A stretch of 64,000 nucleotides of DNA, taken from assembly GCA_030426085.1 (NCBI GenBank), contig JAUHYW010000030.1, forward strand, positions 35,094 through 99,093. The letters are read 5' to 3'. A program made the translations under genes and the position numbers. How positions within the stretch are numbered: position 1 is the first letter of the stretch; each line of letters starts with the position of its first letter. The stretch is from a bacterium (lineage in GTDB: Bacteria > Myxococcota_A > Bradymonadia > UBA7976 > UBA1532). Below are positions 55,101-63,745 of the stretch, in pieces. Below the pieces are notes generated by a model. The model saw nothing but the letters and a program-made list of their open reading frames with translations. It ran no database searches and was not told the DNA's origin.

Positions 55101-56372
55101 TCAATCGAACTCGTCGAGCACCAGCAGGTTCTGCAGCTCGTTCTGGTCGAGCCGGGCCCGCAGCAGGTCGGCGTTGGTCGCCCGCAGCCGCTGGTTGAGC
55201 ACCTGCACGAAGCACCACAAGAGCTTGACCGCGATCTCCTTGTCCCGCCGCATCAGCGCGAACAGCGGCCGCCGGCCGACCGCGATGAGCCGGGTCTTCT
55301 GCTCGGCGATGACCCGGGCCGAGCGGGGCCCCTTGTCCATGATCGCCATCTCGCCGAAGTGCCCCCCCGGGCCGAGGCGGGCCAGCTCCATGTTGCCCTT
55401 GCGGATGCTGACCATGCCCTCGAGCACCACATAGACCTCTTCCCCGATCTGCCCCTCGTCGAAGACGGTCTCATCGGCCTCGAAGCGGTGCACGTCGCTG
55501 ACGTTGAGCACCTCGACCAGCTCGACGTAGGTCAGGTGCTGGAACAGCGGCATGTGGCGCAGCACGTTGAGCTTGAGCGAGACCTCCTCGCCGCTCAGGG
55601 CGCTGGCGTCCTGCCCCCCGCCGTCGATGCGCACCACCAGCGCGGTGATGTTGTCTTTGCCGCCCCGGTCGTTGGCCCGGCCCACCAGGATGCGGGGCAC
55701 CGCGTCGAGCGCCTCGTCGGTCAGCAGGGCCACCAGCTCGTCGGTCGGCTCGACGTGCTCGGTCAGCCCGTCGCTGCAGATGAGGAAGGCGTCGCCGTTG
55801 GCCAATTCGAAGTCGAGCGTATCGACCTGCACGTCGGCGTAGACCCCCACCGCCCGGGTCACCGCGTTCTTGTACGGGGCCCGCTTGGCGTCCTGGGGCC
55901 GCAGCCGGCCCCGGCGGATGAGCTCGTTGATCAGGGAGTGATCCTCGGTGAGCTGGATGACGTCGCCCTGGCGGGCCAGATAGACCCGGCTGTCACCCAC
56001 GTGCGCGATGAAGCCCCGGGTGGGCGTCACCAACAGCAGCGACACCGTCGTGCCCATGCCCCGCCGGGCGGGGTCGGCCTGGGCCATCTCGTAGATCGTG
56101 CGGCCGGCGGTGCGCACCGCGTCCTCGAGGAGCTGCAGCAGCTCGCCCCGTCCCTCCCCCGACTCGCCGAAGCGGCCGATCAGATCGCGCTGCTCCTCGA
56201 CCACCCGGCGGACCTCGGCCACCGCCGTCTCGCTGGCCACCTCGCCCGCGGCGTGCCCGCCCATGCCGTCGGCCACCACGTAGAGCTGCAGATCGTGGTC
56301 GACGAGGTAGCTGTCCTCGTTGGTCGGCTTGACCCGCCCGATGTCCGAGTGTGCGAGGGCTGAAGTCTCCAT
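55101..56372 (-). CDS. PP2C-type protein phosphatase fused to a cyclic-nucleotide-binding domain
   Basis: A 423-residue protein. Residues 1-250 are a PPM/PP2C phosphatase: TNEDSY, YVVADGMGGHAAGEVAS (metal aspartate), MGTTVSLLL, HVGDSRVYL and FLICSDGL, with a final KDNITALVV. Residues 275-395 form a cNMP/CAP-type domain (PLFQHLTYVELVEVLN, DEGQIGEEVYVVLEG, HFGEMAIMDKGPRSA). The FGEMA..D..PRSA phosphate-binding cassette looks intact, so it could bind cAMP or cGMP and couple it to dephosphorylation, the opposing arm to Ser/Thr kinases. ATG 56372 has GGGAG seven bases upstream. Confidence 0.93.
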   Translation of the reverse strand: METSALAHSDIGRVKPTNEDSYLVDHDLQLYVVADGMGGHAAGEVASETAVAEVRRVVEEQRDLIGRFGESGEGRGELLQLLEDAVRTAGRTIYEMAQADPARRGMGTTVSLLLVTPTRGFIAHVGDSRVYLARQGDVIQLTEDHSLINELIRRGRLRPQDAKRAPYKNAVTRAVGVYADVQVDTLDFELANGDAFLICSDGLTEHVEPTDELVALLTDEALDAVPRILVGRANDRGGKDNITALVVRIDGGGQDASALSGEEVSLKLNVLRHMPLFQHLTYVELVEVLNVSDVHRFEADETVFDEGQIGEEVYVVLEGMVSIRKGNMELARLGPGGHFGEMAIMDKGPRSARVIAEQKTRLIAVGRRPLFALMRRDKEIAVKLLWCFVQVLNQRLRATNADLLRARLDQNELQNLLVLDEFD

Positions 56373-56385
56373 CACTGACTCCCAA

Positions 56386-57165
56386 TCATGACGCCGGACC
56401 GGGCACCAGCGCGCCCTGCCAGCGCGGGTGCATCGGCTCGGCCAAGAGGTCGCTGCGCAATCGGCGGACATCATACACCGCCGGCGGGCCACCGCGGGGG
56501 CGATCGAAGCCGGGCAGATCGAGGCCCAGGATCACCGTGGCGGCCAGGTAGAAGTCGCGGCGCAGGGGGCACGGCGGGGTCACCGCCAGGTACACCGGCC
56601 GCGGGTCGGGGTGGACCAGGGCCGCCGCCGTCGCCGCCGCCGCGTCGTCGTAGTGGATGAGGGCCAGCGTCTTGTCCGGCGGCCCCGGCGGGACCCGCTT
56701 CGACTTCGCCAGCGCCGACAGCGGCCCCCGCCCCGGGCGGTACAGGCCGCCCAGCCGCACGATCACCCCCCGGTCGCCGGCCCAGGCGGCGAACGCCCGC
56801 TCGGCGGCCGCGTTGCGCTGCGCCCGATCGCTGGTGCCCGGCGGGGTGTCCTCGTCGACGTCACCCCGGGGCGCGCCGTAGTAGCCCGTCGACGAGACGA
56901 AGACCACCCGGGCCGGCGGCGGCCGGTTGCGCAGCGCGGCGACCGCCATCATCTGCCGATCGGCGCCGGGCAGCGCGATCAGCAGCCGGTCGTCCGCTGC
57001 CCGATCATCGGGCAACCCCGTCCGAGCCTCGACCCCGTCGGCGATCAGCGCCGGGTGACGCGCCGCCGAGCGGGTGTGACCCACGACCCGATCGCCCGCC
57101 GCCGCCCGCAGCCGGGCGACCCGCCCGCCCAGCTCGCCCGCGCCCAGGATCACCGTGCGCCCCAT
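56386..57165 (-). CDS. NAD(P)-dependent epimerase/SDR-like protein (YeeZ type)
   Basis: A 259-residue protein. It starts at a Rossmann dinucleotide site, GRTVILGAGELGGRVARL (GxGxxG), with later VVFVSSTGYYGAPRG, the extended-SDR segment with the S-T-x-x-Y pattern, and IVRLGGLYRPGR. The length and the STGYYG motif fit the YeeZ/atypical SDR group. A sugar or small-molecule epimerisation or reduction is possible. It overlaps the methyltransferase stop by one base (TGATG) and is probably its partner; 13 bases separate it from the PP2C start. Confidence 0.85.
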   Translation of the reverse strand: MGRTVILGAGELGGRVARLRAAAGDRVVGHTRSAARHPALIADGVEARTGLPDDRAADDRLLIALPGADRQMMAVAALRNRPPPARVVFVSSTGYYGAPRGDVDEDTPPGTSDRAQRNAAAERAFAAWAGDRGVIVRLGGLYRPGRGPLSALAKSKRVPPGPPDKTLALIHYDDAAAATAAALVHPDPRPVYLAVTPPCPLRRDFYLAATVILGLDLPGFDRPRGGPPAVYDVRRLRSDLLAEPMHPRWQGALVPGPAS

Positions 57166-58133
57166 CACGCCTCGTCCCGCCGGGCATAGACCCGCAGCAC
57201 GCCGCCCCGGCCCAGGGCCGCCTGGACCCCCGTCACCACCAGATCGAGCGGCAGCAGCGCCCAGAACAGCAGCCGCCACAGGTGCGCCGCCAGCCCCTTG
57301 GGGCCGAACAGCAGCCGCGGGGCGAACCCGGTGAGACCCAGCGCCATGACCACGCTCCCCGCCAGCTCGGTGGCGGCCCACGGGCGCTCCATGCGCACCG
57401 GGGCCCAGCCGCTCTGCCGGAGCAGGGTCCGCAGAGTCGCCGGTCTCAAATGGTACAAGTGGGTCGGCGCCTGAAGAAAGAACCATCGCCCGCGGAACAC
57501 CCGGGCCCAGACGCTGGGGGTCGGCACCTCGAGCACCAGCCAGCCCCCGGGGCGGGTGATGCGGGCCATCTCGGCCAGCTCGGCCGCCGGGTCGTAGGTG
57601 TGCTCCAGGCAGTGCCAGCTCGACACCACGTCGTAGGTGCCCTCGGGGTAGGCCAGCCCCGCCAGCTCGCCGGCGTCGACCTCGATGCCGTGCAGCTCGG
57701 CCCCGATGGCGACGCACTTCGGGTCGAAGTCGGCCCCCCGCACCACCATGCCCGCCAGAGCCCGCATCGCCCGGGCGAAGCCGCCGAGCCCGCAGCCCAC
57801 ATCGAGCAGGCGCCGGCCGTCGAGCGTCGCCCCCAGCCGCTTCAGGCGGGCGATGACCTGCTGGGCCCGCATCTTGTCGATGCCGAACGCCCGGCTCGAC
57901 GGCAGCCCCCCGTAGGCCCGCCGGGCCTGGGCCAGCTCGGCCTCGCTGTAGTAGTGGGCGTAGAACGGCCCGATCGCGGACGGCGCCGGGCGGGGGTCGA
58001 GCACCCAGGTGCCGCACTCGGGGCAGCGGCCGTAGTCGAACGCGCCGTCACACCCCCAGAAGCGGTCGGCGGCGCCTTCGACGACGGGGATCAGCTCGGC
58101 CTGGGGATGGAGCGGACACGCAGCGGAGGGCAT
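57165..58133 (-). CDS. Class I SAM methyltransferase with N-terminal Cys motif
   Basis: A 322-residue protein. The N-terminal segment has a zinc-ribbon-like arrangement (C near residue 5 and 29, then RCPECG), followed by the methyltransferase fold with motif I LLDVGCGLGGFARAM, an acidic residue in the next strand (GADFDP), and SSWHCLEHTYDP as the post-I/II motif. The last 60 residues contain a hydrophobic helix (LLFWALLPLDLVVTGV), so it may sit on the membrane. Methyltransferases of this form act on lipid or sugar intermediates. ATG 58133 is chosen over an upstream ATG because the Cys motif follows it directly. Confidence 0.82.
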   Translation of the reverse strand: MPSAACPLHPQAELIPVVEGAADRFWGCDGAFDYGRCPECGTWVLDPRPAPSAIGPFYAHYYSEAELAQARRAYGGLPSSRAFGIDKMRAQQVIARLKRLGATLDGRRLLDVGCGLGGFARAMRALAGMVVRGADFDPKCVAIGAELHGIEVDAGELAGLAYPEGTYDVVSSWHCLEHTYDPAAELAEMARITRPGGWLVLEVPTPSVWARVFRGRWFFLQAPTHLYHLRPATLRTLLRQSGWAPVRMERPWAATELAGSVVMALGLTGFAPRLLFGPKGLAAHLWRLLFWALLPLDLVVTGVQAALGRGGVLRVYARRDEA

Positions 58134-58229
58134 GGGGTCTGGTATCGCCCGCCGCCGGGGGTGATGCAAGCCCGCCGGGCGACGGACGCGCCGGGCGGGG
58201 CGTCGGGGGCGGGGCTTCGGCCGCGGGCT

Positions 58230-59909
58230 TCAGCGGCGGCGGCGCAGGGCGAGGCCGATGAGGGGCAGGGCCAGCCAGAAGGCCGAGCCGCCGGGCAGAC
58301 CGGGGGCGGTGTTGCAGCCGAGCACCTGACCGGGGGCCGCGCTGCCCCGCCCCTGCTCGGGCGCCTCCACCGGCTCCGGGCGACCGGGGTAGGGCAGGTT
58401 CGGCTCGGCGAGCTCGACGAGCGCGAAGGCGTCGGCGGCGAGCGGCTCGAGCGGGGCGACGCAGTCGGCGACCGGCATGCCCATCTCGTCGAGGGTCGGC
58501 ACCGCCACGAAGCCCACCGAGCAGCGGCAGCTCGGGAAGCCGTTGTGCATCACGCACTCGCCGTTCTCGCCGCAGAAGTCGCCCTGCTCGCAGACGTCGA
58601 CGAAGGCCAGGTTGCCCGGGTCGAGCTCGGGGGCGGTGAAGTTGAGCCGGGCGTCGGCGCAGGCCACCTGGAGCTGCCCGTCGGGCCCGAAGCCGGCCCG
58701 GGCCAGGCTGCCCTCGACGCAGGCGCAGCCGGCGCCCGCCGGGGCGACGCCGGGCTCGACGTCGGCGCAGACCCCGCCCGCCCCGCAGGCCACGAAGTCG
58801 CACCGCTCGGCCCCGGCGTCCTCGAAGTTCCAGTTGCACGCGTCGGCGTCATCGGGGGCCGGCACCTCGTGCACGTTGGACACATCGCCCCCGGGCACCG
58901 GCGCGAACATGGGGTCGATGTCCATCTCTTCGGGGCTGAGCCGGGTGTAGAGCCGGGTGATGTAGGGCCGGCTCTCGAGCAGCTCGACGAGCGCGTCGCG
59001 GGCCTCGATGGCGTCCTCGCCGGCGAAGCCGGGGATGAAGCTGTCGCGCACCCGCTCGGCGAGCGGCGCGCTGGCCCCGGCCAGCTCGGTCACGAAGCCC
59101 CGCCCGCCCTGATCGTCGACCTTGCGGGCCACGAGCGGCAGGTAGTTGGTCTGCCACCGCTGCGCGTCGAACTTGAGATCGGCGTCGGGGATGACCACGT
59201 CGGGCACGTTGGTCGGCCCGTAGCGGCCCTCACCCAGGATCCAGACCTTGACCCCCATCTCGAGCTGGGCCGCGACCGCGGTCAGCCGCAGGGGCACCGC
59301 CGGGCCGGCGGCGGTGTAGGTCATCTTGATCGGGCGGATGCTGGCGGTGTCCTCGCCGGGGGCCAGCTTCATGGCGAGGAACTTCATGCGCTCGGCGGTG
59401 TACATCTCGACGAACGGCTCCATGGCCGGCGTGATGCGGTACTCGTTCATGCGCAGCCACTCGACGAGCGCCCGGGGGTCGTCGCTCTGGATGGTGGCCG
59501 TCTCGAAGGGCCCGACCCGCTCCTGGGCCAGCACGTCGACCCGCCCGTCGCCGTCGTCCTCGGCCGCCTCGGGCGCGCCGCCCGCCGCGTCGAAGGCGCA
59601 GGCCCAGGGCATGTTGAACACCGGCTGGGTCGCCAGATCGAGGGCGTTGAACGCGCCCGAGAACCACACATCCAGCTCGGGCACCGCCGGCACCGGGACC
59701 ACCCAGGCGAACGCCGCGGGGTCGCCCTGATAGTTGATCTCGACGTAGCTGGTGACGGTGTCGGCGTCCTCCTGCACGAAGATGATGCGCTCGGCCTGCT
59801 GATCGACCGGCGTGGCGTTGCAGAAGAAGCCGCCGCAGGCGAGGGCCGCGGCGGGGGCGAGCAGGACCCCGGCGAGCGCGCCGAGGGCGGAGGTCATGGG
59901 TGCGGGCAT
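58230..59909 (-). CDS. DUF2330 protein with MYXO-CTERM-like tail
   Basis: A 559-residue secreted protein. Signal peptide (about residues 1-24, cleaved before CGGFFC); CGGFFCN, then RIIFVQEDADTVTSYVEI and FAWVVPVPAVPEL, the standard DUF2330 opening. The C-terminal third is Cys-rich (CACVEG, CGENGEC, CRCSVGFVAV). The end has a glycine-cysteine followed by a hydrophobic helix and a terminal RRRR, the pattern of the MYXO-CTERM sorting signal. GGGAG eight bases before the ATG supports this start. Function of the family is unknown. Confidence 0.9.
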   Translation of the reverse strand: MPAPMTSALGALAGVLLAPAAALACGGFFCNATPVDQQAERIIFVQEDADTVTSYVEINYQGDPAAFAWVVPVPAVPELDVWFSGAFNALDLATQPVFNMPWACAFDAAGGAPEAAEDDGDGRVDVLAQERVGPFETATIQSDDPRALVEWLRMNEYRITPAMEPFVEMYTAERMKFLAMKLAPGEDTASIRPIKMTYTAAGPAVPLRLTAVAAQLEMGVKVWILGEGRYGPTNVPDVVIPDADLKFDAQRWQTNYLPLVARKVDDQGGRGFVTELAGASAPLAERVRDSFIPGFAGEDAIEARDALVELLESRPYITRLYTRLSPEEMDIDPMFAPVPGGDVSNVHEVPAPDDADACNWNFEDAGAERCDFVACGAGGVCADVEPGVAPAGAGCACVEGSLARAGFGPDGQLQVACADARLNFTAPELDPGNLAFVDVCEQGDFCGENGECVMHNGFPSCRCSVGFVAVPTLDEMGMPVADCVAPLEPLAADAFALVELAEPNLPYPGRPEPVEAPEQGRGSAAPGQVLGCNTAPGLPGGSAFWLALPLIGLALRRRR

Positions 59910-60098
59910 CGCGTCTCTCCCAGTGTGTCGGTGGCGTGGCTCCGCCGACCGGGGACAGCAATCGACGTGCCAGGGGAATATCCACCGCAGATGGCCGATT
60001 CGGCGGCCCCGGGCCCCGCGCGACCGGGGATTTCTGCGAGGCGCGCCCGCCGGCCCCCTCGAAAAACCGGCCCCCTGCCCCGGAGCCGACCCCCCTCC

Positions 60099-60797
60099 TC
60101 AGCGCAGCAGATCACCCACCGTGACGATGCCCTGCCGCCGGGCGCGGGCCAGCAGCACCAGCAGCAGGCAGGCGGTGGCCAGGGCGTCGCCGGCCGCGGT
60201 GTGCCGCCCGCTCATCGGCACCCCGTAGCGATCGCAGAGCGCGTCGAGGGCGAACGACGCCCCCCGGGACGGCTGGACCGGCAGCGGCCCCAGCTCCAAT
60301 CGCCGGGCGAGGGCCGCGGTGTCGAGCCGGGGGTTCCACAGCCGCAGCGCGGGGTGGATGCGGCGCAGGGCGGCCTCGATCATGCCCCCGTCGAACGCGA
60401 CGTGGTGGGCCACGAGCACCGCGTCCTCCAGATGGTCGAGCAGGCCCAGCATCGCCTCGGCCTCCGAGGTGCCGCCCGCCAGATCACGGGGCAGCAGGCC
60501 GTGGATCGGGGCCGCGCCCACCGTCGGCCGGTCGATCGTCAGCTCGACGTGATCGGCCACCCGCACCGCGCCGTCGACCACCGCCACCGCGGCCACCGTC
60601 AGCAGCCGATCGGCGGCCAGATCGAGCCCGGTCGCCTCGCTGTCGAGCACCACGAAGCGCGCCCGCTCGGCCGGCGACCGCGGGTCGAGGGCGAACGGCC
60701 GCTCGACATAGCGCAGGGCCCGGGGGTCGGCCCCCTCCAGCGCGGCCCGCGCCGCCGCCCGGGCCTTGCGCGCCCGGCGCTCGGACCACCAGCCCAT
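60099..60797 (-). CDS. DnaQ-like 3'-5' exonuclease
   Basis: A 232-residue DEDD-type exonuclease. ExoI VVLDSEATGLD (D-x-E), ExoII VAHHVAFDGGM (with Asp), ExoIII HTAAGDALAT (His and Asp; DEDDh type) are all present. An N-terminal basic helix precedes the domain. It degrades single-stranded nucleic acid 3' to 5'; proofreading partners are not nearby. Its ATG overlaps the stop of the upstream cNMP-CBS gene by one base (TGATG), and pairs of this kind (DUF294 plus DnaQ) are common in other bacteria. Confidence 0.92.
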   Translation of the reverse strand: MGWWSERRARKARAAARAALEGADPRALRYVERPFALDPRSPAERARFVVLDSEATGLDLAADRLLTVAAVAVVDGAVRVADHVELTIDRPTVGAAPIHGLLPRDLAGGTSEAEAMLGLLDHLEDAVLVAHHVAFDGGMIEAALRRIHPALRLWNPRLDTAALARRLELGPLPVQPSRGASFALDALCDRYGVPMSGRHTAAGDALATACLLLVLLARARRQGIVTVGDLLR

Positions 60798-62719
60798 CAG
60801 CGGATGAAGTCGGTGCGGAACCGGCTGCGCAGCACGCCCTGCACCTCGTCGATGACCGCGAAGATGTTGCGCAGGCTGCGCCGCTGCAACGTACCCAGCT
60901 CGTCGATGGGCACGAAGCGCCCCGAGTCGCCGTGGGCCAGCCCGCTCTGAGCCCGCCGCCGCATCAGCATCTCGTAGGCCACCGCCGCCTCCTCGAACAG
61001 CCCCGCCCGCTCCGGCTCGGCCGCCGCCAGGGCCCGGAACCGGCGGGGCGTGCTGCCGTAGACCGTCAGCCGGTGGGCGTGGGCCAGCACCCGAGCCGCG
61101 TCGCACAGGGGCATCATCGCCCGCGACTTGAGGTCGAACGCGCTCTCGTGGGCCCCGCTGCGCTCGACGATGAACTGGCGGAAGAACGACAGCGGCGGCG
61201 GGTTGCGCAGGGCGTTGGCCGCCAGGAAGTTCAGGAAGCCCCGCTCGGCGTCCAGCTCGGCGAAGATGTGATCCCGCAGGGCCTCGGCCAGCGCCCGATC
61301 ACCCTCGACCGGCCGCAGATCGAAGGCGATGTCGGCGTGCATCAGCGCCCGCGGCTCGGGGGTGCGGATCCACTTGGAGAACGTCGCCTTCCACCGGCTC
61401 AGCGGCTGACACCACGCCGGGTTGCGGGCCATGACCCCGCCCGGACACAGCACCACCCCCGACGCGGCGATCAGATCGGTCACCCGCTCGCCGAAGCCCA
61501 GGAACCACGCCTGCGCCGCCTCGGCCTGCGCCGGGGGCGGATCGACATAGACCAGGGCGTTGTCCTGATCGGTGCGCAGCAGGCGCTCCTCGCGGCCCTC
61601 GCTGCCCAGGGCCAGCCAGCAGAACGCCACCGGCGGCGGCCCCGACGCCTCGAGCGCCAAGCTCAGCGCCCGGCGGGTCGCCGCGTCGTCGATGGCCGCC
61701 GCCACCCCGGCCACGAAGCGCATCGCGCGCTCCTGCTCCAGATAGCGGGCGATCAGGCGCTCGGCCCGCGCCCGCAGCGCCCGCAGCGTCTCGGCGTCGG
61801 GCGCCTGCCCGATGCGGCGCATCAGGCTCGTGGGGTGGGTGCCCAGGCTGCTGAGCACGTCCCGATCGCTGATCACGCCGGTGATGGCGGTGTCGGGCGT
61901 GCCGTCGGCCGTCACGCAGAAGTGGTGGATGCGGCGCCGCATCATGCGCCCGAGCAGCTCGACCGCGGTGACGCCCTCGGCCACGGTGGCCACCGGGCTG
62001 CTCATCACGTCCCCGACGGGGGTCCGCGCCGGATCGAGCCCCTCGGCCACCACCCGGGCCCGCAGGTCGACGTCGGTCATGATGCCCCGCGGGCGCTGCT
62101 CGGCGTCGGCGACGATGATCGAGCCCACGCCCCGGGCGGCCATCGCCTGCGCGGCCGCCTGCACCGTCGTCTCGCCGGCGCACGTCAGCACCGACCGGCT
62201 GGGCATCACCGCCCGGTCGTCCTCGTCGGCCTCGGCCCCCAGCGCCCACCGTCGGCGGGCCCGCTCGGTGGCCTCGATGATGCGCTCGCCGGTGCGGGGC
62301 AGCCCCACGGCGAACCCGGCGGCGAAGAACAGGGCCAGCGCGGGGTGCGCCTCGAGCATCGGCCCCAGCCGGGCGTAGGGCAGCGCCACGATCAGCGCGT
62401 CCTCTTCGGCCTCGGCCCGCGCGGCGTACGGGGTCCCGGCGATGTGGGCCCGCGCGCCGAGCACCGCCCCCGCGTCGCACCGGTCGAGCAGGATCGACGC
62501 CCCGTCCACCTCGCGCCGCACCGCGATGGCCCCCTTGCGCACCACGTACACGTCGTCGTGCGGCCGGGCCCCCTGCTCGAACAGCACCGCCCCCGCCGGC
62601 AGGTGCCGGATGCGGGCCGCCCCGGCCAGCGCCCGGAGCGCCGCGTCGGGCAGCCGATCGAAGGGCGGGTGCCGCCGCAGGGGCTCGACGACGGCTTCGA
62701 TGAGGTGGGTCTGGCTCAT
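60797..62719 (-). CDS. cNMP-binding, CBS-pair and DUF294 nucleotidyltransferase-like protein
   Basis: A 640-residue cytoplasmic protein. Domains in order: cyclic-nucleotide-binding-type (about residues 15-140; AVLFEQGARPHDDVYVVRKG), two CBS motifs (about 170-300; GVGSIIVADAEQRPRGIMTDVDL, then a second with GVISDRDVL), a DUF294 nucleotidyltransferase-like domain (FCWLALGSEGREERLLRTDQDNALVY, with G-S and D-x-D-like D-Q-D positions), and DUF294_C to the end. This matches the CBS-DUF294 family. Possible roles are adenosine-ligand sensing and nucleotidyl transfer. It uses ATG 62719; a longer frame would translate the REP and GGTGCA repeats. Confidence 0.9.
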   Translation of the reverse strand: MSQTHLIEAVVEPLRRHPPFDRLPDAALRALAGAARIRHLPAGAVLFEQGARPHDDVYVVRKGAIAVRREVDGASILLDRCDAGAVLGARAHIAGTPYAARAEAEEDALIVALPYARLGPMLEAHPALALFFAAGFAVGLPRTGERIIEATERARRRWALGAEADEDDRAVMPSRSVLTCAGETTVQAAAQAMAARGVGSIIVADAEQRPRGIMTDVDLRARVVAEGLDPARTPVGDVMSSPVATVAEGVTAVELLGRMMRRRIHHFCVTADGTPDTAITGVISDRDVLSSLGTHPTSLMRRIGQAPDAETLRALRARAERLIARYLEQERAMRFVAGVAAAIDDAATRRALSLALEASGPPPVAFCWLALGSEGREERLLRTDQDNALVYVDPPPAQAEAAQAWFLGFGERVTDLIAASGVVLCPGGVMARNPAWCQPLSRWKATFSKWIRTPEPRALMHADIAFDLRPVEGDRALAEALRDHIFAELDAERGFLNFLAANALRNPPPLSFFRQFIVERSGAHESAFDLKSRAMMPLCDAARVLAHAHRLTVYGSTPRRFRALAAAEPERAGLFEEAAVAYEMLMRRRAQSGLAHGDSGRFVPIDELGTLQRRSLRNIFAVIDEVQGVLRSRFRTDFIR

Positions 62720-62804
62720 GAGTGACCTGCCGGTGGCGCGCGCCCGGGCAGTATAGCCCGCTGAGCGGCGAGGTGGGCCGTCGGTGAGCACTGGGGGGTG
62801 ACCA

Positions 62805-62917
62805 GGTGCTGACCAGGTGCAGGTGCAGGTGCAGGTGCAGGTGCCGGGCACCTTGTCTGCAGGTGCAGGTGCAGGTGCCGGGCACCTTGTCTGGGCACCT
62901 TGTCTGACCAAGTGCCG
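62805..62917. repeat. REP palindrome cluster 4 with (GGTGCA)n run
   Basis: Two full GGTGCCGGGCACC palindromes (62840-62852 and 62874-62886), each followed by TTGTCTG, plus a shortened GGGCACCTTGTCTG and a final half-site AGTGCCGGGC. Between them runs a GGTGCA/GCAGGT hexamer repeat of several copies. The palindrome and its TTGTC tail match the copy at 11130. Confidence 0.8.
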
Positions 62918-63645
62918 GGCAGCAAAGCTCTGCCCCCAGGGGCCGGTCGGTGGCGCCGGCGGTCATCTGTCTGCTCTCGGGGCCCGGGCGTGGGGCCGGC
63001 CGGGCAGACCAATGGCCCCGGATTGCACCGGGTGGCTCATCGGCGGCAGGCGTTTGCCCCCGAGTCGCGGTCACCGGGACCTGGAGGGCAGGCGTTTGAC
63101 GACGGGCGCCGGGCACCGGGGCCCCGACGGCAGAGCTTTGGCGTCGGAGCGCCAGCGGTGGGCTGTCGAGGGCAAAGCAATGGCCTCGATGAGCCGGGCG
63201 GTGGGCCGTCGAGGCCAAAGCAATGGCCTCGACGAGCCGGGCGGTGGGCCGTCGAGGCCAAAGCAATGGCCTCGATGAGCCGGGCGGTGGGCCGTCGAGG
63301 CCAAAGCAATGGCCTCGACGAGCCGGGCGGTGGGCCGTCGAGGCCAAAGCAATGGCCGGGCGGCGGCGCCCGATCGGCCATTGGTATGCGCCCGGGGACC
63401 CACCGGGCGGCTCGCGGGCGGCAAAGCAATGGCCTCGGGAGCCACCGGCCGGCGTCTGCGGCCAGACGTCTGCCCGCGGGGCCCGGCGCCGGCCCGCTCG
63501 GGCAGACGACTGGCCGAGGGGCGCCACCGGGTGGGCCCCGCCCGGCAGACGGGGCGCGCCGGGGGCCCACCCACCGGGGTTCCGGGGCAAAGACCCCGCC
63601 CGGGGATGCCACCGCCCGGGATTCCGGGGCAAAGACCCCGCGCCG
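62918..63645. repeat. 41-43-bp tandem array D with variable CA-N6-TG core
   Basis: About 18 units. Each carries a core CA-N6-TG set inside GGC...GCC arms. Core starts: 62923 (AAGCTC), 62964 (TCTGTC), 63005 (GACCAA), 63047 and 63089 (GGCGTT), 63131 (GAGCTT), 63173, 63216, 63259, 63302 and 63345 (AAGCAA), 63379 (TTGGTA), 63422 (AAGCAA), 63463 (GACGTC), 63503 (GACGAC), with three worn units after (63546, 63589, 63630). Spacing is mostly 41-43. Units 63216-63345 are almost identical and contain an 8-bp perfect stem TCGAGGCC/GGCCTCGA around the core. No coding frame persists. Confidence 0.85.
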
Positions 63646-63745
63646 GAAGCCCGGCGCCGGCGAGTCCGGGGCGATCGCGCCGCGCGGGTGGGCCTGTTAC
63701 GGCGCTGTCATTGCGAAGCGGGCGCCCGCGGGCGACAACGGACGG

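Larger units (their letters stand above)
62720..63745. other. 1-kb intergenic stretch filled by REP copies and tandem array D
   Basis: No gene is seen. The first 90 bases hold the promoter of the minus-strand cNMP-CBS gene. REP-type repeats occupy 62805-62917 and array D runs from 62918 to about 63645 (separate entries). The final 100 bases (63646-63745) lead into the TIR gene and contain one less GC-rich patch (TGTTACGGCGCTGTCATTG, 63696-63714) that could hold its promoter. Confidence 0.7.

Noticed and set aside
62720..62911. N-terminal extension of the cNMP-CBS protein
   Set aside because: It would translate the REP and GGTGCA repeats into Cys/Thr/Pro runs; ATG 62719 is right before the cNMP domain.
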